DNA from: an uncultured Veillonellaceae bacterium
Lineage (GTDB): Bacteria; Bacillota; Negativicutes; Selenomonadales; Selenomonadaceae
Direction of reading: 5' to 3'
Assembly: GCA_902785705.1 (NCBI GenBank)
Contig: CACZZN010000001.1
Location: 124,001 to 188,000 of the forward strand
DNA: 64,000 nt
This document shows positions 26,084 to 36,019 of the stretch, piece by piece. The position numbers and the translations under genes are program-made. Within the stretch, counting starts at the first letter, position 1. Each line of letters begins with the position of its first letter. The notes beneath the pieces were generated by a model. The model worked only from the letters and a program-made list of their open reading frames with translations. It was not told where the DNA came from and did not search any database.

Positions 26084-26117
26084 AAGATACAGCGAGGCCA
26101 TCCCCTCGCTGTATCTT
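26084..26117 (-). terminator. Terminator behind the chemoreceptor gene
   Basis: AAGATACAGCGAGG (26084-26097) pairs with CCTCGCTGTATCTT (26104-26117); on the minus strand it is followed by TTGGG, so the T-run is short. A second hairpin, CCGGAGA/TCTCCGG, lies at 26049-26067. Confidence 0.7.
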
Positions 26118-26131
26118 ATCATCTTTCACTT

Positions 26132-28144
26132 TCACGAAAGCCGGAATTTCCCGACCTCTGCTGTCAGCTGTTCGGCCAGCTCCGACAAACTTCTCGTCGC
26201 AGCCGCGATTTCCTGATTGGACGCGGACTGCTCTTCCGTCGTTGCCGAGACCGCTTGGGTGCGGTTGGCATTCGCTTTGCTGATGGAGCTGATATCGTCC
26301 GCATTCTTCTGCATGCCCTGCACGCCGCTTGAGATGTCCCCGATGTTGTTGGAGACTTCTGCGATGCCGCCCGCCAGTGCCTCGATGGACAGTCGGATCG
26401 ACTCGAAGATGCCGTCCGCCTCATGCACGGACTCTATGCTGCTTGCCACACTCTCCGTGCTCTGTCGGCTTGCCTCCACGGCGCCGTTCATTTCGTCCTG
26501 GATCCTTGCGACAAGCGCCGCGATCTGCTGGGACGAATTTGCCGACTCCTCCGCCAGCTTGCGCACCTCATCCGCCACGACAGCAAATCCCTTGCCCTGC
26601 TCCCCTGCACGCGCCGCCTCGATGGCCGCATTGAGTGCCAGAAGATTTGTCTGCGCCGCGATGCCCGTGATCAGGTCCACGATATTGCTGATTTCGTCCG
26701 AACGCCTCGCCAGCTCGGAAATCGAGGCCTGCACCTTGGTCGCGCTCTCATTGATCGTCTCCATGGAGGCCACGATCTTCTGGATGGAAGTGCGTCCATC
26801 CGCGACGCGTTCCACCGCCATGGATGTTACCATGGAAAGCGCGTTTGCATTGTCCGCGACGCTCACCGCATGCTCCGCAACCGTACGCGCTGTCGCATCC
26901 GCCGCAGCCGCAGAATCCGACTGGGCCGCGATGCCGCCCGCGATATCCGTGACGGAGACAGCCACCTGGTTCGATGCCTCTGCCGACTGATGCGACGCAT
27001 CCGTAAGCTCCTCCGCAGATGCCGAAACCTTCTCCGCATGGATCTGTATCTGCCGCAGGAGCTTCCGCATGGAACTGCGCATATCCGCAAAGCCCTGCGC
27101 CAGCTGCCCGAATTCGTCATCCGAGACCACGCAAAGCTCGCGCTCGCGCAGATCCCCGCTGTTGATGATATTGCATTCCTCCAGCAGTTTCACCGCCGGC
27201 ATGGCAATCTTCCCCGCAACCATCCAGAGAATCGCTGCCAGCCCGACCAGCATGACAAGCGCCGCAATCGCCATGGTCCGCACCAGATGCGCGGCCTCCG
27301 CACGGATCTCCGACAGCGGCGCCGTCGCCACGGCCAGCCAGGTACGGTACCCAAGCTCCACCGGCGTGACAACCGCTTCGCTTTCCACACCATCCACTGC
27401 CACATATTCCGTGGAAACCTGTGTTTTTTGCTCCTTCGCAGAAGCAAAGGCCTGCACGAGTCTTGCGTCATTTTCCTTCGTGGACTGCTCCACCGAAAGA
27501 TCCCGCTGGCCGACATCCTCCGGATGCTGCCCATCCGCAATGACCTTGCCTTCCTGGTCCACAAGGAACACCCTTCCGGACGCAAAGAAACGGATGCCGC
27601 CCACCATATTCGAAATCTCATCCAGCTCCACCGTACCATAGAGAATGCCGACCAGCTGTCCCGCCTCATCCATCACCGGATAAGCAATCACCGTGATGAG
27701 CTTGCCCGTCGAACCGGAAATCGAAGGTCCTGTGACAAACGGCTGTTTCGTTTCCCGCACCGCCTTGATATAATCACGACTGGATCGATCCATATCCTTG
27801 CCCTTGTTGCTGAATGCCTGCCCGTTCACGTCGGAAAATGCCAGCATGGCAAAGCCTTTGGAATCCTGGAACATCCTGTCCAGGATCTGCGTGCGTGCCT
27901 CTCGATCCCCATGGATGATTCCCGTATTTTTTGAAATCCCTGCCACATACTGGATCTGCCGCTGGAAAATCTTCTCCACCTCAAGCGCTGCCGTCCGCCC
28001 TGTCTGCGCGGAAATCACGTCTGCCTCCCGCGTAAGGGACTGATTGGACAAATAGTAGCAAATGCCGAACAGCACGATGAAACTGCCCAGAAAAAGCGGC
28101 AGAAACCTCGTCAGAAACTTGGTGCGCAAAGTGCCTGTTTGCAT
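26132..28144 (-). CDS. Methyl-accepting chemotaxis protein with dCache sensor domain
   Basis: A 670-residue chemoreceptor. The N-terminal membrane segment (about 13-31) is followed by a periplasmic double-Cache-type ligand-binding domain (about 35-285, with SSRDYIKAV and [16 protein letters not shown]). A second membrane segment (about 288-312), a HAMP domain and the cytoplasmic signalling coiled coil complete it. The signalling hairpin [41 protein letters not shown] is split around residue 515-555. The ligand is unknown. It lies near receiver-CheX and CheX genes; AGGAGG precedes the ATG. Confidence 0.94.
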   Translation of the reverse strand: MQTGTLRTKFLTRFLPLFLGSFIVLFGICYYLSNQSLTREADVISAQTGRTAALEVEKIFQRQIQYVAGISKNTGIIHGDREARTQILDRMFQDSKGFAMLAFSDVNGQAFSNKGKDMDRSSRDYIKAVRETKQPFVTGPSISGSTGKLITVIAYPVMDEAGQLVGILYGTVELDEISNMVGGIRFFASGRVFLVDQEGKVIADGQHPEDVGQRDLSVEQSTKENDARLVQAFASAKEQKTQVSTEYVAVDGVESEAVVTPVELGYRTWLAVATAPLSEIRAEAAHLVRTMAIAALVMLVGLAAILWMVAGKIAMPAVKLLEECNIINSGDLRERELCVVSDDEFGQLAQGFADMRSSMRKLLRQIQIHAEKVSASAEELTDASHQSAEASNQVAVSVTDIAGGIAAQSDSAAAADATARTVAEHAVSVADNANALSMVTSMAVERVADGRTSIQKIVASMETINESATKVQASISELARRSDEISNIVDLITGIAAQTNLLALNAAIEAARAGEQGKGFAVVADEVRKLAEESANSSQQIAALVARIQDEMNGAVEASRQSTESVASSIESVHEADGIFESIRLSIEALAGGIAEVSNNIGDISSGVQGMQKNADDISSISKANANRTQAVSATTEEQSASNQEIAAATRSLSELAEQLTAEVGKFRLS

Positions 28145-28246
28145 ATCCTATCCTCCTAATATGTATCGCGGGTCAAATGTAACATGAACCATCTGATGAG
28201 GATGACAACCCGCGAACGTCTCATGCAGCGCCCTATGACTTACAAA

Positions 28247-28274
28247 TTCCCGGACAAACGGATTTGTCCGGGAA
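28247..28274 (-). terminator. Hairpin behind cheX
   Basis: TTCCCGGACAAA (28247-28258), a four-base loop and TTTGTCCGGGAA (28263-28274) form a perfect stem 25 bases past the cheX stop; on the minus strand TTTG follows. Confidence 0.65.
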
Positions 28275-28298
28275 TCAAACCACTGCAAAATGAGCTTC

Positions 28299-28763
28299 TT
28301 ACTGCGTGTCCACCGCAATATCCAACTCTACGACATGCCCGCCCAAATCCATCTCGACCGTCAAATACTGTGCATCGCTGATCTTGATCTGGAATTTCTC
28401 TCCCACGGAAAGGCTCGGCGTAGAAATATCCACTTCCAGTCCCATGGCAGTCAGATTGGTGGCCGCATTCGCGGTCAGCATGTTGGACATTTCGGAAATC
28501 GCGCTCTGCGCCATTGCATCAAACTCTGCCACCGGCATGCCCATCATCATGGTTGAAGCAATGTATTTCGCCGTGTCCTCCGTCATATTATAGACCACAT
28601 TCCCGCGTACCTGCTTTGTAAACCCCACAATCACGGAAACTCCAAGGCTTACTGCATGGAGCTGCTGGACGCTGAGCTTGGCCCGCTTGGGTTCCGGGAA
28701 CCCCATCTGAGGCATCACGGCCGTGAAAGCATCGACGAAAGGGTTGACTAATTTCGCATCCAT
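28299..28763 (-). CDS. Chemotaxis phosphatase CheX
   Basis: A 154-residue single-domain CheX-family protein. CheX dephosphorylates CheY-P and uses a conserved E-x-x-N motif, present here as E91-M-S-N94 in SAISEMSNMLTANAATNL. Later glycine and beta-strand patterns fit the family. The start at 28763 follows the stop of the receiver-CheX gene by four bases and has GGAG upstream, so the two are co-translated. CheA, CheW and CheY are not in the window. Confidence 0.85.
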   Translation of the reverse strand: MDAKLVNPFVDAFTAVMPQMGFPEPKRAKLSVQQLHAVSLGVSVIVGFTKQVRGNVVYNMTEDTAKYIASTMMMGMPVAEFDAMAQSAISEMSNMLTANAATNLTAMGLEVDISTPSLSVGEKFQIKISDAQYLTVEMDLGGHVVELDIAVDTQ

Positions 28764-28767
28764 CCTA

Positions 28768-29631
28768 TCATTCTCCTTCCGCAAATCCAACATTCATGCA
28801 AATCTGCCCAATCCTTGTGTCCGCCGTAATCTTGAAGGTGGTGAGCTTTGGACTTGCGATACGAATTCTCGAGCCGCAGATCGTTCCCGGCGGCGTGATA
28901 CGCATTTCTTTGTCCTTGAACATGTCATTGATATTGGAAACACCCCGTCCAACAATGATATTGGACGCTTCCTCAATGGACTCGCCAGCCTCATCGTCCG
29001 TCAAAGTATCCGGATTCTCCTCGCCCAGCATAAGCGCAGAAAAGGCCTTCGCGGTCTCGGATGTCATGTACGTGATGGCGCGCCCCGAAGGATGACCCGT
29101 CAAGCCGATAATGACTGCCGTTCCCGTGACATCCAGGTATTTGTGGTCATCCACCTCCATGGCCGTCGTGCAATTCAGTCCGATGATACTGAGAATCCCC
29201 TGCTGGAAAGCTCTCTCAAACGCCTTTGCGTAGGAATCCCGAAGCACCGCGATCCTGCCCACCTTGCTCTGGCACAGAACCATCAAAGACTCTATGATAT
29301 CGTTCGTGCTGACCGGCTTCTGCAGGAACGCGCCGATGCCGACGGCACGGCCCCTCGCTTCCAAGCTTGCGTCCTTCATCGCGCTGATCATCAGGATCTT
29401 TGCCTCCGGATCGATGGAACGGATCCTGCGGCTGCATTCGATGCCATCCGCATCCGGCAGGTTCATGTCCATCGTCACAATCGCGGGTGCTGTTTCTTTA
29501 TAAAGATTCACGGCTTCCGCCGCGTCCTTTGCCATAGCAACGACTTCAAAATTAGTCTTCGACAGATGTCCTTTCAATATCGCGCGACTAATTTTGGAAT
29601 CATCTACAATCATTACTTTGACTTTTTCCAC
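28768..29631 (-). CDS. Response-regulator receiver domain fused to a CheX-like phosphatase domain
   Basis: A 287-residue protein. The receiver domain (about 1-120) has the acidic pair Asp10-Asp11, phospho-acceptor Asp55 in VTMDMNLPD and Lys105 in FLQKP. A CheX-like domain (about 130-287) carries the phosphatase motif E221-A-S-N224 in ESIEEASNIIVGRGVSNIND. Fusing target and phosphatase suggests a self-limiting or CheX-regulated phosphate sink. It is followed by stand-alone cheX and then the chemoreceptor, so it is probably part of a chemotaxis or adaptation module. Confidence 0.85.
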   Translation of the reverse strand: MEKVKVMIVDDSKISRAILKGHLSKTNFEVVAMAKDAAEAVNLYKETAPAIVTMDMNLPDADGIECSRRIRSIDPEAKILMISAMKDASLEARGRAVGIGAFLQKPVSTNDIIESLMVLCQSKVGRIAVLRDSYAKAFERAFQQGILSIIGLNCTTAMEVDDHKYLDVTGTAVIIGLTGHPSGRAITYMTSETAKAFSALMLGEENPDTLTDDEAGESIEEASNIIVGRGVSNINDMFKDKEMRITPPGTICGSRIRIASPKLTTFKITADTRIGQICMNVGFAEGE

Positions 29632-29788
29632 AATCGCTCACCTGCTTCTCTAAAACTCGCTTCTTCGGAACCCGTCTCCTGTCATATGTCCAAATTTCGC
29701 CAATACTACATGTTAATAGAAATGTTCGCTATCCAACAGAAAAATCCCTGCTTGTTTTCCAACATTTTTTGCAGAAAATCAAAAAAAT

Positions 29789-29812
29789 GGCAGGCAAATT
29801 TTCATGCCTGCC
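29789..29812 (-). terminator. Terminator of the nfeD-floA operon
   Basis: On the minus strand, GGCAGGCA pairs with TGCCTGCC (8 bp) and is followed by ATTTTTTTG. It lies 29 bases past the stop of the hypothetical gene at 29842. Confidence 0.85.
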
Positions 29813-29841
29813 AAAAATCAATGAGAGCAAATCCGCTCCTG

Positions 29842-30402
29842 CTATCTTCTGCGCCTGCGGTATGCTTTGGGACGGCTCAGTATTTCCGCATAGACTAGCG
29901 CTGCCATGGCATTTTTCGGCTGAAGGAGCGGGTGAACAGCCCGTGCCGCGGCCACAGGCTGCAGCGCAGGATGCACCTCTTCTGCCATCGGCCCGTCTGC
30001 ATCATGCACGGATGTGTCCTCGTCGTACGCTTTGTACCCATCGTACGCATCACTCTCATCGTGCTCTTTGCGCTCAGTCTCCCACTCGTTCGCTTCGTAG
30101 CCATCGCCGGGCTCCGGCAGTTTCCCTGTCTCTGCCGATTGCGGCCACTGCGCGGGCTGCGGCATGCCGACAGGATAAGAATCCTCCGGCGGCGCTCCCT
30201 CGATCCGCGGGATCTGGAAATCCAGATTTCCTTCCGACGCAGGCTGCCGCGCATCCGGTTTAGGTGTCTCCTCCATCTCCGGAGCCTTCTGAGGCTGCGG
30301 GCCCGGAACCTTGCGTCCCCGTTTTGCTTCTTCCAGCTTTTCCTTGATCGCGCTGTACGCAATATAAAGCACGACCATGACAAGAATTACACTGTCATCC
30401 AT
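29842..30402 (-). CDS. Hypothetical membrane-anchored, Pro/Glu-rich protein
   Basis: A 186-residue protein I do not recognise. A short N-terminal hydrophobic segment (about 4-19, SVILVMVVLYIAYSAI) is followed by a charged, Pro-, Glu- and Asp-rich region (about 20-150) that is probably disordered. The tail reads AAARAVHPLLQPKNAMAALVYAEIL and ends in a run of arginines. It follows floA by 12 bases and ends the operon, so it may act with the flotillin-like membrane microdomain protein. The homology of the conserved-looking C-terminal helix is unknown. Confidence 0.7.
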   Translation of the reverse strand: MDDSVILVMVVLYIAYSAIKEKLEEAKRGRKVPGPQPQKAPEMEETPKPDARQPASEGNLDFQIPRIEGAPPEDSYPVGMPQPAQWPQSAETGKLPEPGDGYEANEWETERKEHDESDAYDGYKAYDEDTSVHDADGPMAEEVHPALQPVAAARAVHPLLQPKNAMAALVYAEILSRPKAYRRRRR

Positions 30403-30414
30403 TGCGGCTCACCG

Positions 30415-31410
30415 TCACTTCACGACAGGAGCAGGCGGTGTGCTGGCCTCCCCGCTGCGGCTGATGGCGTTGCGCATATCTGTATCGGCCTGCACATTGT
30501 TCAGATTGTAGTAATCCATCACGCCCAGCTTGCCCTCGCGCAGCGCCTCCGCCATGGCATGCGGCACCTCTGCCTGTGCCTCGACCACTTTGGCCTCCAT
30601 CTCCTGCGTATAGGCCTTCATTTCCTGTTCCTTCGCCACAGCCATCGCGCGGCGTTCCTCCGCCTTTGCCTGAGCAATGCGCTTGTCCGCTTCCGCCTGG
30701 TCCGTCTGCAGCTCCGCACCGATATTGCGGCCCACATCCACATCCGCGATATCAATGGAAAGAATCTCAAACGCCGTTCCGGCATCCAGCCCTTTCCCCA
30801 GCACGGTCTTGGAAATATCGTCCGGATTGGCGAGCACATCCGTATGGCTCTCCGAGGAGCCTACCGTCGTGACAATGCCCTCGCCGACGCGCGCTATGAT
30901 CGTAGGCTCGCCCGCGCCGCCAACCAGACGGTCGATATTCGCGCGCACGGTCACGCGAGCCTTGATTTTCAGCTCGATGCCGTTCTTGGCGACAGCCGAA
31001 ACAACCGGCGTTTCAATGACCTTCGGATTGACGCTCATCTGCACGGCTTCCAGCACATCGCGGCCCGCAAGATCAATGGCCGCCGAGCGTTCAAAAGGAA
31101 GCGTGATCTGCGCACGATGGGATGCAATCAAAGCATCCACGACTTTATCCACATTGCCGCCTGCCAGATAATGCGCTTCCAGCTGATTCACAGACACATC
31201 GAGCCCCGCCTTGTTCGCCTTGATCAGCGGCAGCACGATCTTTGCGGGTGGAACCCGGCGCATGCGCATGCCGATCAGCGTGAAGATCCCCACCGGCACG
31301 TTCGCCGCGATCGCCGAAATCCAAAGTCCCAGCGGCACAAAGTGCAGGAACACGGAAACCGCTATAATACATACTACCAGAAGAAACGCCATCGCAAATA
31401 AACCTTCCAT
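30415..31410 (-). CDS. floA: Flotillin-like protein FloA
   Basis: A 331-residue bacterial flotillin that scaffolds functional membrane microdomains. The hydrophobic N-terminal hairpin (about 5-45) is followed by an SPFH/band-7 domain (about 60-210, with [23 protein letters not shown] segments). A coiled coil rich in Ala, Glu and Gln comes next (about 225-290, [20 protein letters not shown]). It lies 35 bases downstream of nfeD, the standard pairing, and upstream of the hypothetical membrane-anchored gene. Confidence 0.94.
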   Translation of the reverse strand: MEGLFAMAFLLVVCIIAVSVFLHFVPLGLWISAIAANVPVGIFTLIGMRMRRVPPAKIVLPLIKANKAGLDVSVNQLEAHYLAGGNVDKVVDALIASHRAQITLPFERSAAIDLAGRDVLEAVQMSVNPKVIETPVVSAVAKNGIELKIKARVTVRANIDRLVGGAGEPTIIARVGEGIVTTVGSSESHTDVLANPDDISKTVLGKGLDAGTAFEILSIDIADVDVGRNIGAELQTDQAEADKRIAQAKAEERRAMAVAKEQEMKAYTQEMEAKVVEAQAEVPHAMAEALREGKLGVMDYYNLNNVQADTDMRNAISRSGEASTPPAPVVK

Positions 31411-31445
31411 AAAAAAACCTCCTTATGTAATGCTCCTTACACCAC

Positions 31446-32078
31446 TTATGCCCTGCGCACGACTACGCGGCTGCCGTTCACCGACACCACGCGCACCGCT
31501 TCGCCCTTCTCGATATAGGCGCCCTCCGACACCACATCCACGGGATTTCCGTCCAAAAGCGCCGAACCTGCAGGTCTGAGCTCCGTCAGGACTTCTCCCG
31601 TCTTGCCTACCAGCGAGGATCTGTCCTCCGCGCTCACGAACCCGCGCTCCGAACGCGAAGCATCCTGCAGCACCAGCTTTTTCCAAAGCCTGCTCGAAGG
31701 CAGCTTGTTCACGATCAGCGCGAATATCGCCACCGCCAGCACAAAGGAAATCGCCATGGCATAGATTGCGTTGATATCTCCGCCAAGCGCCAGCACCACG
31801 CTGTAGAGCATGGCCGCCACGCCGACGCCCGCCAGAAGGCCCACGGTCGGCAGCAGGAGTTCCACTAAAATACATACGATGCCCACAAAGAAAATCCCGA
31901 TCTGATAAAGCTCCACCAGCCCCTTGGAATACTGGCTTCCAAAGAACACGCCCGCAGCCACGAGCCCCATGAGCAGCCCTGCCCCCATGCCGCCTGTCTT
32001 GATTTCCACGAACAGGCACAAAAAGAAAATGCTCAACAGCAGCATCTGCAGCACGGGCATATCCACCACAAAATCCAT
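31446..32078 (-). CDS. NfeD-family membrane protein
   Basis: A 210-residue short-form NfeD protein. It has several membrane segments (about 7-120) and a C-terminal OB-fold domain (about 140-210, LVGKTGEVLTELRPAGSALLDG and KGEAVRVVSVNGSRVVVRRA). These proteins act with flotillins in membrane organisation. The start at 32078 follows GGGGAGGGTGAGGAG; an upstream open stretch to 32162 overlaps the end of dnaJ and is not family-like. It has no protease domain, unlike the long NfeD form. Confidence 0.88.
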   Translation of the reverse strand: MDFVVDMPVLQMLLLSIFFLCLFVEIKTGGMGAGLLMGLVAAGVFFGSQYSKGLVELYQIGIFFVGIVCILVELLLPTVGLLAGVGVAAMLYSVVLALGGDINAIYAMAISFVLAVAIFALIVNKLPSSRLWKKLVLQDASRSERGFVSAEDRSSLVGKTGEVLTELRPAGSALLDGNPVDVVSEGAYIEKGEAVRVVSVNGSRVVVRRA

Positions 32079-32154
32079 CTCCTCACCCTCCCCTCCAAAA
32101 ATAATCCTTAAGCGAAAATCCCGCCGTCGATCAGGACAACGGGATAATCGAATC

Positions 32155-33312
32155 TCACTCAAACAAATCCTTTACGCGATCCATAAAGCTTTTCTGCTCC
32201 GGATTGACTTTGTCGCCGCTGAGTTTCGCGAATTCCTCCAAAAGCTCCTTCTGGCGATTGGACAGCTTCTGCGGTGTGAGCACCTTCACGCGCACATGCT
32301 CGTCGCCACGCCCCTCGCCGCGCAGGAAGGGAATCCCCTTGCCCTTGACGCGCAGTACCGTGCCGGACTGTGTGCCCGCAGGGATTTTCAGCTCCACCTT
32401 GCCGTCGATGGTCGGCACCTGGATACTGTCGCCCAGCGTTGCCTGAACGAAGGAAACCGGCACCTCCACAATGACATCCGTACCCTGCCGATGGAAAATA
32501 TCATGGGGCTTGATGAAGATATAGACGTAAAGATCGCCATTCGGGCCACCGCGGGAACCTGCCTGGCCGCCGCCCGAAACGCGCACGCGTGAGCCTTGAT
32601 CCACGCCCTTCGGGATATTGACCTCAATCTTGCGGCGCACCTGTTTCTTGCCCGAACCATTGCAGTGCTTGCAGGGATGCTTCACAATCTTGCCCGTACC
32701 GCCGCAACGGCCGCAGGTACGCGTATTCACCATGCGCCCGAAGGGTGTATTCTGCACGATCTGCTGCTGACCGGTGCCCTTGCAGTCCGGACAGGTCTCC
32801 GGCGTGGTTCCCGGCTCAGCGCCGGAGCCGTTGCAAGCCTTGCATTTCTCCGTGCGCGGAATCGTAAGCTCCTTCTTGACACCGAAGGCAGCCTCCTCGA
32901 AGGTAACCTCCAAATCATACCGCAGATCGCTGCCGCGCTCCGGCCCTTGCCTGCGCGAACGACGCCCTCCGCCGCCAAAGAAGGACTCCAGAATATCATC
33001 CAGTCCGCCGCCGCCAAAGCCGAAGCCCTCGAAGCCGCCCCCGCCGAATCCTCCGAACCCGCCGGCTCCACCGGCGCCGCCGGAGAATGCCGCATGGCCG
33101 AACTGGTCATACTGCGCCTTCTTCTGCGGATCCTTGAGCACCTCATAGGCCTCATTGACTTCCTTGAACTTTTCCTCCGCAGCCTTCGGGTCATCGCGAT
33201 TCAAGTCCGGATGATATTTGCGGGCCTTTTTCTTATAGGCCTTTTTGATTTCATCCTCAGAGGCATTCTTGCTGACGCCCAGCACCTCATAATAGTCTCT
33301 TTTCTCGCTCAT
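32155..33312 (-). CDS. dnaJ: Chaperone DnaJ (Hsp40)
   Basis: A 385-residue co-chaperone that loads clients on DnaK and stimulates its ATPase. The J-domain (1-70) has the HPD motif in KYHPDLN. A Gly/Phe-rich linker follows (about 75-120). The zinc-binding region has four CxxCxGxG repeats, [24 protein letters not shown] and CKHCNGSG (about 150-215). The C-terminal substrate-binding domains complete it. It is the last gene of the hrcA-grpE-dnaK-dnaJ operon. Confidence 0.97.
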   Translation of the reverse strand: MSEKRDYYEVLGVSKNASEDEIKKAYKKKARKYHPDLNRDDPKAAEEKFKEVNEAYEVLKDPQKKAQYDQFGHAAFSGGAGGAGGFGGFGGGGFEGFGFGGGGLDDILESFFGGGGRRSRRQGPERGSDLRYDLEVTFEEAAFGVKKELTIPRTEKCKACNGSGAEPGTTPETCPDCKGTGQQQIVQNTPFGRMVNTRTCGRCGGTGKIVKHPCKHCNGSGKKQVRRKIEVNIPKGVDQGSRVRVSGGGQAGSRGGPNGDLYVYIFIKPHDIFHRQGTDVIVEVPVSFVQATLGDSIQVPTIDGKVELKIPAGTQSGTVLRVKGKGIPFLRGEGRGDEHVRVKVLTPQKLSNRQKELLEEFAKLSGDKVNPEQKSFMDRVKDLFE

Positions 33313-33334
33313 AATGCCACCATCTTACAGACAA

Positions 33335-33367
33335 GTGTTGGGAGTAATCACCCACTACTCCCAACAC
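33335..33367 (-). repeat. Hairpin in the dnaK-dnaJ gap
   Basis: GTGTTGGGAGTA (33335-33346) pairs with TACTCCCAACAC (33356-33367), a 12-bp perfect stem in a 74-base gap. It may set the relative amount of dnaJ message by processing or partial termination; no T-run follows. Confidence 0.55.
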
Positions 33368-33386
33368 ACATCTATGCCTTCTCAAA

Positions 33387-35249
33387 TTACTTCTTATCGT
33401 CATCCTTGACTTCCGTATATTCAGCGTCTACCACATTGTCGTCGCCTGCCGCGCCTGCACTCTGGCTGCCGCCTGCCTGCTCCGCCCCCGGCTGCGGGCC
33501 TGTCTGCTGCGCACCCGCAGCCTTGTAGGCCTCTGTGCTGAGCTCATAGAGCGGCTTCTGCAATTCCTCGGTCGCCTTCTTGATGGCCTCCGTATCATTG
33601 CCCTTCAGGACTTCCTTCAGATGGTCGCACGCCTTCTGCACCTCGTCCACCTTTGCCTTGTCCACCTTGTCGCCGAAGTCCTTGATGGCCTTTTCCGCCT
33701 GATACACAAGGGAGTCGCCGCTGTTCTTCACATCGATGGCTTCCTTCTGCTTCTTGTCCTCAGCAGCGTGCGCCTCAGCCTCCTTGACCATGCGATCAAT
33801 ATCTTCCTTGCTCATGCCGCTGTCGGACTGGATCGTGATCTTCTGCTCCTTGCCCGTGCCGAGATCCTTCGCGGAAACATTCACGATGCCGTTCGCATCG
33901 ATATCGAACGTGACCTCGATCTGCGGAATTCCGCGCGGAGCCGGCGGGATATCGGAAAGGATGAACCTGCCGAGGCTCTTGTTGTCACGCGCAAACTCGC
34001 GCTCGCCCTGCAGGACGTTGATTTCTACAGAGGGCTGATTGTCCGCCGCCGTGGAGAACACCTGACTCTTCTTGGTCGGAATCGTCGTGTTGCGCTCGAT
34101 GAGTCTTGTGCAGACACCGCCCAGCGTCTCAATGCCAAGGGAAAGCGGAGTGACATCGAGGAGCAGGACGCCCTTGACATCACCGGCCAGCACACCGCCC
34201 TGAATCGCAGCGCCCACGGAAACGCACTCATCCGGGTTGATGCCCTTGGACGGCTCCTTGCCAAGATATTTGCGGATTGCTTCCTGTACCGCCGGGATAC
34301 GCGTAGAGCCGCCCACCAGAATGATCTTGTGGATATCGCTTCCGGAAAGATTTGCATCCTCCATCGCCTTGCGCGTCGGCCCCATCGTGCGCTCCACGAG
34401 GTCTGCGGTCAATTCATCGAATTTCGCACGGGAGAGCGTGAGATCCAGATGCTTCGGGCCGGAGGCATCTGCCGTGATGAACGGGATATTGATATTGGTC
34501 TGCGCCATATTGGAAAGCTCGATCTTTGCCTTCTCCGCCGCCTCGATCACGCGCTGTGCCGCCATCTTATCCTGCGAAAGATCAATGCCGTTGTCCTTCT
34601 TGAATTCCGCCACGATCCAGTCAAAGATCTTCTTGTCGAAATCATCGCCGCCCAGATGGGTATCGCCGTTGGTCGCCAGCACTTCGAAGGTGCCGTCGCT
34701 GAGTTCCAGGATGGACACATCGAAGGTGCCGCCACCGAGGTCAAAGACCAAAATGGTCTCGTCCTGATCCTTGTCCAGCCCATAGGCCAATGCCGCTGCC
34801 GTCGGCTCATTGATGATGCGCAGCACCTCAAGGCCCGCGATCTTGCCGGCGTCCTTCGTCGCCTGGCGCTGGCTGTCATTGAAATAAGCGGGAACCGTGA
34901 TGACCGCCTGCGTAACGGTCTCCCCAAGATATGCCTCCGCATCCGCCTTCAGCTTCTGCAGTACCATAGCGGAGATTTCAGGCGGCGTGTAGCTCTTGTC
35001 GTCCACGCTCACCTTGTAGCCGCCCTCGCCCATGTGGCGCTTGATGGAGGCAATCGTGCGATCCGGATTGGACACAGCCTGACGCTTGGCCAGCTGCCCC
35101 ACCAGACGCTGTCCGTCCTTCGTAAAGCCCACAACAGACGGCGTGATACGGCTGCCCTCAGGATTCGTGATGACGGTAGGCTCGCCGCCCTCCATAACGG
35201 ATACCACCGAATTCGTTGTACCTAAATCGATACCAATTACCTTTGACAT
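33387..35249 (-). CDS. dnaK: Chaperone DnaK (Hsp70)
   Basis: A 620-residue ATP-dependent chaperone. The nucleotide-binding domain starts [16 protein letters not shown] and has [22 protein letters not shown] and the adenosine motif. The substrate-binding domain with [25 protein letters not shown] follows. The C-terminal lid ends in a Gln/Gly/Ala-rich linker and acidic tail. The start at 35249 has AGGAGG nine bases upstream; an ATG seven codons earlier does not. It is third in the CIRCE-controlled operon. Confidence 0.97.
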   Translation of the reverse strand: MSKVIGIDLGTTNSVVSVMEGGEPTVITNPEGSRITPSVVGFTKDGQRLVGQLAKRQAVSNPDRTIASIKRHMGEGGYKVSVDDKSYTPPEISAMVLQKLKADAEAYLGETVTQAVITVPAYFNDSQRQATKDAGKIAGLEVLRIINEPTAAALAYGLDKDQDETILVFDLGGGTFDVSILELSDGTFEVLATNGDTHLGGDDFDKKIFDWIVAEFKKDNGIDLSQDKMAAQRVIEAAEKAKIELSNMAQTNINIPFITADASGPKHLDLTLSRAKFDELTADLVERTMGPTRKAMEDANLSGSDIHKIILVGGSTRIPAVQEAIRKYLGKEPSKGINPDECVSVGAAIQGGVLAGDVKGVLLLDVTPLSLGIETLGGVCTRLIERNTTIPTKKSQVFSTAADNQPSVEINVLQGEREFARDNKSLGRFILSDIPPAPRGIPQIEVTFDIDANGIVNVSAKDLGTGKEQKITIQSDSGMSKEDIDRMVKEAEAHAAEDKKQKEAIDVKNSGDSLVYQAEKAIKDFGDKVDKAKVDEVQKACDHLKEVLKGNDTEAIKKATEELQKPLYELSTEAYKAAGAQQTGPQPGAEQAGGSQSAGAAGDDNVVDAEYTEVKDDDKK

Positions 35250-35307
35250 GATTCTCTTCCTCCTACACAAATATCTGAAAATCTGTATCTTCTATCAAAC
35301 ACACTTA

Positions 35308-35991
35308 CTAACTGTTGGCGACCACCTGCACCATGCTCGGACGGATGACGCGCCCCTTTACGATATAGCCCTTTTGGAGTTCCTGCGCAATCTGATCGTC
35401 CTCCATCTCCGGATTCTCGACCCGCATGACCGCCTGATGGAAATTCGGATCGAAGGTGGCGCCCTCCGTCTGGATGAGCTCCAACCCGCTCTTCTTCAGC
35501 ACATCCTGGAACTGCCCGTAAATCATTTCGATTCCCTTTTTGAACGCATCCAGATCTGCACTTTCCGCAGCCATGGCACGGTCGAAATTATCCAGCAGCG
35601 GCAGCATATCCGTAAGGATATTCTGTGTCACCACAGCCGCCAGCTCTTCCTTTTCCTTTGTCGTGCGACGGCGGAAATTCGCGTACTCTGCCTGCAGGCG
35701 GAGATACTGGTCTTCCTTCTCCTTCAATGCCTGCTGCAGCTGCTCGGCTTCTCCCGAAGCCCCTTCCGTTTCGGAATCGGCAACATTCTCCTCCGATGCT
35801 GCATAAGGGCTTTCCTTCGCATCCTTTGCTGCATCGTACTCCTTCACACGCAGCTTTTTGAGCCAGTCCGGCATCACGCCGCCCTTCTTTTCCCCGGCGG
35901 CAGCGGCCTCCTGCGCTTCCTCCTGCCCCTCGGCGGCTTCCTCCGCTTCCAGAGCCTCCTCCAGTTCCTCTTCCTGTTTCTCGTCTTCCAT
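35308..35991 (-). CDS. grpE: Nucleotide exchange factor GrpE
   Basis: A 227-residue co-chaperone that releases ADP from DnaK. An acidic, disordered N-terminus (about 1-75) is followed by the dimerising coiled coil (about 80-135, KEKEDQYLRLQAEYANFRRR) and the C-terminal beta domain with FDPNFHQAVMRVENPE and KGYIVKGRVIRPSMVQV. The ATG at 35991 with AAGGA upstream matches the family N-terminus. A GTG at 36009 would give six more residues and cannot be excluded. Confidence 0.95.
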   Translation of the reverse strand: MEDEKQEEELEEALEAEEAAEGQEEAQEAAAAGEKKGGVMPDWLKKLRVKEYDAAKDAKESPYAASEENVADSETEGASGEAEQLQQALKEKEDQYLRLQAEYANFRRRTTKEKEELAAVVTQNILTDMLPLLDNFDRAMAAESADLDAFKKGIEMIYGQFQDVLKKSGLELIQTEGATFDPNFHQAVMRVENPEMEDDQIAQELQKGYIVKGRVIRPSMVQVVANS

Positions 35992-36019
35992 CGATGGCAA
36001 ATCCTTCACCTCTCAAATG

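Noticed and set aside
36009..36009. GTG start for grpE
   Set aside because: Possible, but the ATG at 35991 has a better-placed AAGGA and gives the usual acidic GrpE N-terminus.
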